Source: Prevotella sp. (lineage in GTDB: Bacteria; Bacteroidota; Bacteroidia; Bacteroidales; Bacteroidaceae). Taken from it: DNA of 55,249 nucleotides. A program made the translations under genes and the position numbers. The DNA is taken from assembly GCA_017509155.1 (NCBI GenBank), contig JAFWQE010000024.1:1-55249 (forward strand). The letters run 5' to 3'. Below the pieces are notes generated by a model. That model saw nothing but the letters and a program-made list of their open reading frames with translations. It ran no database searches and was not told where the DNA came from. This document shows positions 50,732-55,249 of this stretch, in pieces. Numbering within the stretch: the stretch's first letter is position 1; every line of letters starts with the position of its first letter.

Positions 50732-50767
50732 ATCTTGCTTTTTTAAGGTGTTATCTTGTTGCGGTTT

Positions 50768-50827
50768 TTCTGGCAGATAAATGCGTTTTATTTGGCAAAT
50801 AAACTACTTTTTTCTGGCAGATAAATG
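50768..50827. repeat. CTGGCAGATAAATG repeats around a TTTATTTGGCAAATAAA palindrome
   Basis: CTGGCAGATAAATG occurs at 50770 and 50814, flanking the palindrome at about 50788-50804. Both motifs also occur together at 31606-31669. Confidence 0.8.
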
Positions 50828-50875
50828 AGCGTAACTCACTGTACGCGATAGCTTCCGAAACTTCCATCAACTGCT

Positions 50876-51628
50876 TTATTTCAGCAGAAGCTCCACGGGA
50901 CAGTGGTCGCTTCCGAATATCTCGTTGTGAATCTTGGCGTCGGCCAGCCGTTGCTGCAGACGGTCGGACACCACGAAATAGTCTATGCGCCACCCTGCAT
51001 TCTTCTCGCGGGCGCGGAAACGGTAGCTCCACCAGGAGTAGGCGTCGGTCAGGTCGGGGTAGAAGAAACGGAACGTATCGGTGAAACCGCTGTCGAGCAA
51101 TGTGGTGAACTTCTCGCGCTCCTCGTCGGTGAAGCCGGCGTTCCGGCGGTTGGTCTTGGGGTTCTTCAGGTCTATTTCCTTGTGGGCCACGTTCATGTCG
51201 CCACACACGATGACCGGCTTCTGCTTGTCGAGCTGACCAAGAAAGGCGCGGAAATCGTCTTCCCAGCGCATGCGGTAGTCAAGCCTGCGCAAACCGTCCT
51301 GAGAGTTGGGCGTGTAGACCGTTACGAGGTAGAAGTCGTCCATCTCCAGAGTGATGACGCGACCCTCGTGGTCGTGCTCGTCGATGCCCATGCCATAGCT
51401 GACGCTGAGCGGCTCATGTCGCGTGAAGATGGCGGTGCCCGAGTAGCCTTTCTTCTCGGCATAGTTCCAGTACGACTGGTATCCTTCGAACGCCAGGTCG
51501 AGCTGTCCCGCCTGCATTTTCGTCTCCTGCAGGCAGAAGAAGTCGGCGTCGAGCGCCTTGAAACTCTCGCTGAAGCCCTTTCCCTCGCAGGCCCTCAGTC
51601 CGTTCACATTCCAACTGATTAGTTTCAT
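50876..51628 (-). CDS. xth: Exodeoxyribonuclease III
   Basis: A 250-residue base-excision repair enzyme with AP endonuclease and 3'-5' exonuclease activity. The start at 51628 ([12 protein letters not shown]) gives exactly the family length; a longer frame lacks support. Catalytic residues: Asn7, Glu35 (CLQETK), the GDMNVAH Asp/Asn pair, and Asp241/His242 in GSDHCP. Tyr and Asn in VYTPNSQ also fit. Promoter -7 element: minus TATCTTTG at 51667-51660. Confidence 0.96.
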   Translation of the reverse strand: MKLISWNVNGLRACEGKGFSESFKALDADFFCLQETKMQAGQLDLAFEGYQSYWNYAEKKGYSGTAIFTRHEPLSVSYGMGIDEHDHEGRVITLEMDDFYLVTVYTPNSQDGLRRLDYRMRWEDDFRAFLGQLDKQKPVIVCGDMNVAHKEIDLKNPKTNRRNAGFTDEEREKFTTLLDSGFTDTFRFFYPDLTDAYSWWSYRFRAREKNAGWRIDYFVVSDRLQQRLADAKIHNEIFGSDHCPVELLLK

Positions 51629-51659
51629 ATATGTACTCCGATTGTTTTTTATTGATGTG

Positions 51660-51667
51660 CAAAGATA
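51660..51667 (-). promoter_or_regulatory. -7 element of xth
   Basis: Minus-strand TATCTTTG, leader of about 25 nt. Confidence 0.55.
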
Positions 51668-51767
51668 ACTGTTTTCCGCGAGAGAACAACAGGAAAAGGA
51701 AAGTTTTTTGCTCATTTTCTTCTAAGGTAGCAGCAACCAGATTCCGTTTTCGGAATCCAAAACTGTA

Positions 51768-51975
51768 AAAAACGAACGGCGAAAACGACGTTTGGGAGCA
51801 ACAAAAGCGCCCGTTTTCCGAAACAATTCCAATGGAATCGTTGAACAAAACCAATGAAATCGTTCAACGAAACCAATGGAATTGTTGAACAAAACCAATG
51901 GTTTCGTTCCTTGAAAGCGACAAATTGGCATGCAGAAACTGTCATACAGTCGACGATAAAACGGCAGAACGCATG
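51768..51975. repeat. Dispersed 22-bp-unit element (copy C)
   Basis: Four 22-bp units at 51825, 51847, 51869 and 51891. Flanks match copy A over about 60 bp on the left (GAACGGCGAAAACGACGTTT) and about 70 bp on the right (GAAACTGTCATACAG). Confidence 0.88.
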
Positions 51976-52040
51976 ATTCAGCTTCCATAGATTCCGCAAG
52001 CAATTCGACCAAGATAGGTAGTCACAATCTATGCTTCTGT

Positions 52041-52064
52041 AGGGGCGGATCAGCGTATCCGCCC
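52041..52064. repeat. GGGCGGAT hairpin element
   Basis: GGGCGGAT-cagcgt-ATCCGCCC, a perfect 8-bp stem; same family as 17633-17678 and 23814-23888. Confidence 0.75.
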
Positions 52065-52104
52065 GCATAGCTCCCAGGAATAGACTCCGGATAGAGGCCG
52101 GATA

Positions 52105-52134
52105 AACAAAAGAGCGGCAGAAAAATCTGCCGCT
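52105..52134 (-). terminator. Intrinsic terminator of the TPR-ribH operon
   Basis: On the minus strand AGCGGCAGA pairs with TCTGCCGCT across a TTTT loop, followed by CTTTTGTTT. It lies about 50 bp after the ribH stop. Confidence 0.88.
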
Positions 52135-52181
52135 TCAACTAACCAACCTGAATACTCTTTTGAAAAAGAATACTTTATTGT

Positions 52182-52658
52182 TCAGAACTTTGCCATCTTG
52201 ATGGCTACGATGGCGCACTCGTCGCCTTTGTTTCCCAGTCGTCCTCCGGCGCGGTCCTTGGCCTGCTGCAGGTCGTTGGTGGTGAGCAGTCCGTAGATGA
52301 CGGGTATGTCGCTCTTGATGTTGAGCTCGGCAATGCCTTGTGTGACGCCCTGACAAATGTAGTCGAAGTGGGGCGTCTCGCCACGGATGACGCTTCCCAG
52401 AATGATGATGGCGTCGTAGCCGTCGTTGCGTGTCATCTGGTGGGCTCCGTAGATGAGCTCAAACGAACCAGGCACGGTCTTCACGTGGATGTTCTCGGGC
52501 AGTGCGCCGTGCTTCTCCAGTGTGGAGACGGCACCCTGCAGCAGTGCTCCTGTGATTTCGGGGTTCCACTCGGCAACGACGATACCGAAGCACATGTTAC
52601 TGGCATCGGGCACCTTGTCGGCGTCGTAGCTGGAAAGGTTGTGGAGTGCGGTGGCCAT
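52182..52658 (-). CDS. ribH: 6,7-dimethyl-8-ribityllumazine synthase
   Basis: A 158-residue riboflavin pathway enzyme joining the ribityl-uracil intermediate to dihydroxybutanone phosphate. Motifs: [37 protein letters not shown], and [20 protein letters not shown] with the catalytic His. It starts 3 bp after the upstream TPR gene, so they are co-transcribed; other rib genes are not in this window. Confidence 0.97.
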   Translation of the reverse strand: MATALHNLSSYDADKVPDASNMCFGIVVAEWNPEITGALLQGAVSTLEKHGALPENIHVKTVPGSFELIYGAHQMTRNDGYDAIIILGSVIRGETPHFDYICQGVTQGIAELNIKSDIPVIYGLLTTNDLQQAKDRAGGRLGNKGDECAIVAIKMAKF

Positions 52659-52661
52659 GGT

Positions 52662-53363
52662 TTACTGTGCGAGTCGGAGGATGTATTTTTCAACCTCTAC
52701 GCTCACGGCAGAGTTCACGTATTTTGTCTTGATGTCCTGATAGATCTTCAGGGCCTCGTCCTTCTTGTTCTGAGCTTCGAGAATCTCGCCAGCCTGGAGC
52801 AGGAAGTAGGGCGTCTCGGCCATGCTGAGGCCGTTGGGAGCCTTGGCGTCGGCCATGGAGGCAGCCTTCTTGAGGCAGTCTACGGCCTTGTCGTAGTTCT
52901 TCAGGTGGGCATAGACATTGCCGAGGGCGGCCATGGCAGCGGGGCTTACCATCTGGTCGTCGCCAGAAGAGTAGTTCTCGATGGAGGTGGCTGCCTCCTG
53001 CCACTTCTGCAGGTTAGCATAGCAGAGTCCGGCATAGAGGTTGGCCAGATTGCCGGCCTTGGTGCTGCCGTACTCTGAGGCCACTTTCAGGAATCCGGGC
53101 ACGCCGTTCTTGTTTCCATTGAGTGCGTCGGCATACTGCTCGTTGGCAAAAAGCTCCTGACACTTGGCGAGCTCGGTGCTGGCGGTGTCTTCGCGGGGCT
53201 GGAGATAGAGGTTCTTCAAAAGTGCATAGCCGCCGATGATGACCACCAGGGCTGCCACTGCAATGATGATGGCCTTCTTGTACTTCAGGAAGAAGGCCTC
53301 TTTGCTGTTGAGTGTCTCAACGTTCTGTTCTTTTACGTTCTTGACGGTTTTCTTGTTTGCCAT
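52662..53363 (-). CDS. Membrane-anchored TPR protein
   Basis: A 233-residue protein; start at 53363 (MANKKTVKNVKEQNVE). One transmembrane helix (about 33-53: AIIIAVAALVVIIGGYALLK), then tetratricopeptide-like helical repeats (about 65-225: ANLYAGLCYANLQKWQEAAT, AALGNVYAHLKNYDKAVDCL). Similar to YfgM-type TPR proteins that bind partners at the membrane. Cotranscribed with ribH. Promoter: minus TAATTTTG at 53456-53449. Confidence 0.85.
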   Translation of the reverse strand: MANKKTVKNVKEQNVETLNSKEAFFLKYKKAIIIAVAALVVIIGGYALLKNLYLQPREDTASTELAKCQELFANEQYADALNGNKNGVPGFLKVASEYGSTKAGNLANLYAGLCYANLQKWQEAATSIENYSSGDDQMVSPAAMAALGNVYAHLKNYDKAVDCLKKAASMADAKAPNGLSMAETPYFLLQAGEILEAQNKKDEALKIYQDIKTKYVNSAVSVEVEKYILRLAQ

Positions 53364-53448
53364 TTTTCTATACTTGTTTTTTGTTTTTATTCTCCGTTTG
53401 AAGGCACTCTGCGAGGGCGGTATGAGAGCCGAATCCACAGAGCGGTTG

Positions 53449-53456
53449 CAAAATTA
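53449..53456 (-). promoter_or_regulatory. -7 element of the TPR-ribH operon
   Basis: Minus-strand TAATTTTG; no good -33 partner seen. Confidence 0.5.
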
Positions 53457-53520
53457 CGGAATTTAATCCACATACTGAAATTTATTGTTGACTTTTTTCG
53501 TTTTTAAGCAATAAAAGGCT

Positions 53521-53528
53521 TAACTTTG
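53521..53528 (+). promoter_or_regulatory. -7 element of recF
   Basis: TAACTTTG, with TTCG about 20 bp upstream instead of TTTG. Leader of about 10 nt. Confidence 0.5.
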
Positions 53529-53544
53529 CAGAAAAATACGGCAG

Positions 53545-54693
53545 ATGCTACTGAAAAAAATCTCTATTTTGAACTATAAGAACATCCGCGAGGCATCGTT
53601 GGCGTTGTCGCCGAAGATGAATTGCTTTGTGGGTCACAACGGTGCCGGAAAGACCAATCTGCTGGATGCGGTCTACTATCTGTCGTTCTGCCATAGCGCA
53701 TTCACCAACCAGGACTCGCAGGTGATCAGTCACGACGAGCCCTTCTTCGTGATTGAAGGCGAATATGATAGCGGAGAAGTGAAAGTAGAGGACCCGTCTG
53801 GGGCGGCAGACACGAAGTTGTCTGTTTCCTGTAGCATGAAGCGCGGCACGAAGAAGCACTTCAGGCGCGACAAGAAGGAATACAAGCGGCTGTCGCAGCA
53901 CATCGGACTGATTCCGCTGGTCATGGTGTCGCCCTCTGATGCCTATCTCATTGACGGTGGCAGCGAAGAACGGCGGCGGCTGATGGATGTGGTGGTGTCG
54001 CAATATGACAAGACCTATATCGATGCGCTCAACCGATATAACAAGGCGTTGCAGCAGCGCAATGTGTTGCTGAAGATGGAGGAGGAACCCGACGAGGCAC
54101 TGCTTTCCATTCTGGAGGAGCAGATGGCTGTGGAAGGCGAAGCCATCTACGAGCGCAGGCGGCAGTTCGTAGACGAGCTGATACCGGTGTTCCAGCAGAT
54201 GTATGGCCGCATTGCCGGAGGGCGCGAGCAGGTGTCGCTTGAATATGTGTCGCATTGCCAACGGGGAGCGCTCTTGGACGTGATTCGTCGTGACAGGATG
54301 AAGGATAGGGCTGTGGGCTATTCGCTGCATGGCATTCACAAAGACGACCTTGTGATGACGCTCGGAGACTATCCCATGAAACGCGAGGGAAGCCAGGGGC
54401 AGAACAAGACTTTCGTGACGGCGCTGAAACTGGCGCAGTTCGTTTTCCTGAAAAAGGCCGGAAACGGCACGACGCCTCTGTTGCTGCTCGACGATATGTT
54501 TGACAAACTCGACGCCCAAAGGGTGGAACAGATTGTTAAACTGGTGGCAAGCGATGAGTTCGGACAGATATTCATCACCGACACCAACCGCGAGCACCTT
54601 GACCGCATCCTCAGCAATGCGGCCTTGGACTACAAGATTTTCTCGGTTGACAACGGAATAATCAAAGAAAGGGAAGGAGAGAGCGATGTTTAG
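53545..54693 (+). CDS. recF: DNA replication and repair protein RecF
   Basis: A 382-residue SMC-like ATPase that loads RecA at gapped DNA with RecO and RecR. Walker A GHNGAGKT (30-37), the Leu-rich Walker B LLLLDDMFDKLD, the KREGSQGQNKTFVTALKLAQ signature and the D-loop are all present. Starts with MLLKKISILNYKNI, as usual. It overlaps the next gene by 8 bp. Confidence 0.96.
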   Translation: MLLKKISILNYKNIREASLALSPKMNCFVGHNGAGKTNLLDAVYYLSFCHSAFTNQDSQVISHDEPFFVIEGEYDSGEVKVEDPSGAADTKLSVSCSMKRGTKKHFRRDKKEYKRLSQHIGLIPLVMVSPSDAYLIDGGSEERRRLMDVVVSQYDKTYIDALNRYNKALQQRNVLLKMEEEPDEALLSILEEQMAVEGEAIYERRRQFVDELIPVFQQMYGRIAGGREQVSLEYVSHCQRGALLDVIRRDRMKDRAVGYSLHGIHKDDLVMTLGDYPMKREGSQGQNKTFVTALKLAQFVFLKKAGNGTTPLLLLDDMFDKLDAQRVEQIVKLVASDEFGQIFITDTNREHLDRILSNAALDYKIFSVDNGIIKEREGESDV

Positions 54694-54976
54694 GAGAAAG
54701 GTGAAACAAATAGACGACATCGTGATGGCTTGCCTGCGCGAAAACGGGCTCGAGACGCCTTTGATGCAGGTGCGCATGCTCGATGCCTGGGAACGCGTGG
54801 CGGGGAGTGTGGTCGCCCGCTATACGGAAGAGAAGTTCATACGCAACCAGACGCTGTTTGTGAAGATAACGAGTCCTGCCTTGCGCGCCGACCTTTCCAT
54901 GCGGCGCAGTGAGCTGAAGGATAGATTAAACAAGGAAGTGGGAAGTCATCTGATTGCGGAGATAAGGATTTACTGA
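54686..54976 (+). CDS. DUF721 / DciA-like protein
   Basis: A 96-residue protein (MFRRKVKQIDDIVMACLREN). The DUF721 core is WERVAGSVVARYTEEKFIRN...LFVKITSPALRADLSM, a KH-like fold used by DciA to load the replicative helicase. It overlaps recF by 8 bp, an arrangement common in bacteria where it lies beside recF and dnaN. Because Bacteroidota lack DnaC, a helicase-loader role is plausible but inferred. Confidence 0.88.
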   Translation: MFRRKVKQIDDIVMACLRENGLETPLMQVRMLDAWERVAGSVVARYTEEKFIRNQTLFVKITSPALRADLSMRRSELKDRLNKEVGSHLIAEIRIY

Positions 54977-54978
54977 GA

Positions 54979-55017
54979 CCTCCCCCGACCCCTCCGAAGG
55001 AGGGGAGGGCCTGACGG
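54979..55017. repeat. GC-rich REP-like element
   Basis: CTCCCCCGACCCCTCCGAAG followed by GAGGGGAGGGCCTGACGGG. Same family as 9706-9826; it lies just after the DUF721 gene and may act as its terminator. Confidence 0.65.
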
Positions 55018-55128
55018 GCAGACAACCCTTTTATCAATCTTTGGGGACAACTGTTTCTGAAACACCATTGTTAGTTGGTTCCCTGACTACCAAACCCTCT
55101 TCCTCTTTCAGAGAGAATGGGGGAAGGC

Positions 55129-55249
55129 TTAAATCACCTCATCCATTGCCTGGTCGTTTGCGTCGGTCGGAATGCCGGGCAAACGCTGGAAGTCGAAGCA
55201 TACACCTATTTTATATATATGCGCGAGCTGAGGTAGAAGGCGGTCGTAG
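55129..55249 (-). CDS. 5-formyltetrahydrofolate cyclo-ligase, C-terminal part
   Basis: The minus strand is open from the window edge to a stop at 55131-55129. It encodes YDRLLPQLAHIYKIGVCFDF, QRLPGIPTDANDQAMDEVI. The YDR (from the GYYDR motif), KIGVCFDFQ and the closing MDEVI are typical of the end of 5-formyl-THF cyclo-ligase (MTHFS), which salvages 5-formyl-THF to 5,10-methenyl-THF. The start lies outside the window. Confidence 0.8.
   Translation of the reverse strand, partial: YDRLLPQLAHIYKIGVCFDFQRLPGIPTDANDQAMDEVI

Noticed and set aside
53548-54777. 409-codon open frame on the minus strand
   Set aside because: Antisense to recF.

Overview
This window looks like chromosomal DNA of a Bacteroidota bacterium, most likely Prevotellaceae (Prevotella/Segatella type). 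The evidence is the Bacteroidota promoter pattern (TTTG, 19-21 bp, TAnnTTTG) upstream of many genes, the near absence of Shine-Dalgarno sites, and family content typical of the group: C10 protease, GH51 arabinofuranosidase, TPP-riboswitch-controlled TonB receptor plus PnuT, DUF4230, DUF4738, DUF4954, YARHG and DUF1186 proteins. No rRNA, tRNA, CRISPR array, prophage or complete insertion sequence was seen.

Layout. 1-253: a 46-bp tandem repeat cut by the window edge. 480-5408: secreted C10 cysteine protease and secreted GH51 arabinofuranosidase, both +. 5409-5702: a predicted minus-strand small RNA with a perfect 20-bp palindrome. 5703-9127 (-): thiamin uptake operon (TPP riboswitch, TonB receptor, PnuT). 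9128-12850: small outer-membrane, lipoprotein and metal-binding genes among many palindromic repeats. 12459-17531 (+): a promoter, a long leader with a predicted H-type pseudoknot, two small unknown genes, then a secreted LRR/MBG/dockerin protein and a secreted protein with a cohesin-like domain; this is the most unusual block. 17532-19472: an Rpn-family nuclease with an in-frame 21-bp repeat array, flanked by a broken copy and the intact copy of the 3' end of a DUF1186-like gene. 19473-23632 (-): DUF1186-like protein, DUF3298-type lipoprotein, class I fumarase. 23933-30824 (-): two paralogous secreted leucine-rich-repeat proteins and a secreted protein of unknown function. 30825-32078: 1.25 kb of noncoding repeats. 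32079-43570 (-): SNF2 helicase, M16 peptidase, DUF4954, HflX and YARHG genes with short gaps, probably one operon. 43822-44914: candidate sRNA and nagB. 44969-50731: acetylesterase-like protein, second candidate sRNA, Na+/alanine symporter, two DUF4230 genes, a DUF4738 lipoprotein and a small unknown gene. 50876-55249: xth, ribH with a TPR membrane protein, recF with a DUF721/DciA-like gene, and the 3' end of a 5-formyltetrahydrofolate cyclo-ligase gene.

Two themes link the genes. First, secretion: the C10 protease, both LRR proteins and the cohesin-like protein end in a very similar tail (aromatic residue, G-R/K, then I/V-x-N/I-G-K-K-V-V), suggesting a shared export or anchoring signal. The dockerin protein lacks this tail but is encoded just before a cohesin-like protein that has it. 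Second, the intergenic regions carry at least eight families of dispersed or tandem palindromic repeats. One is a 22-bp-phased family at three loci. Another is an ~90-bp element present once on each strand.
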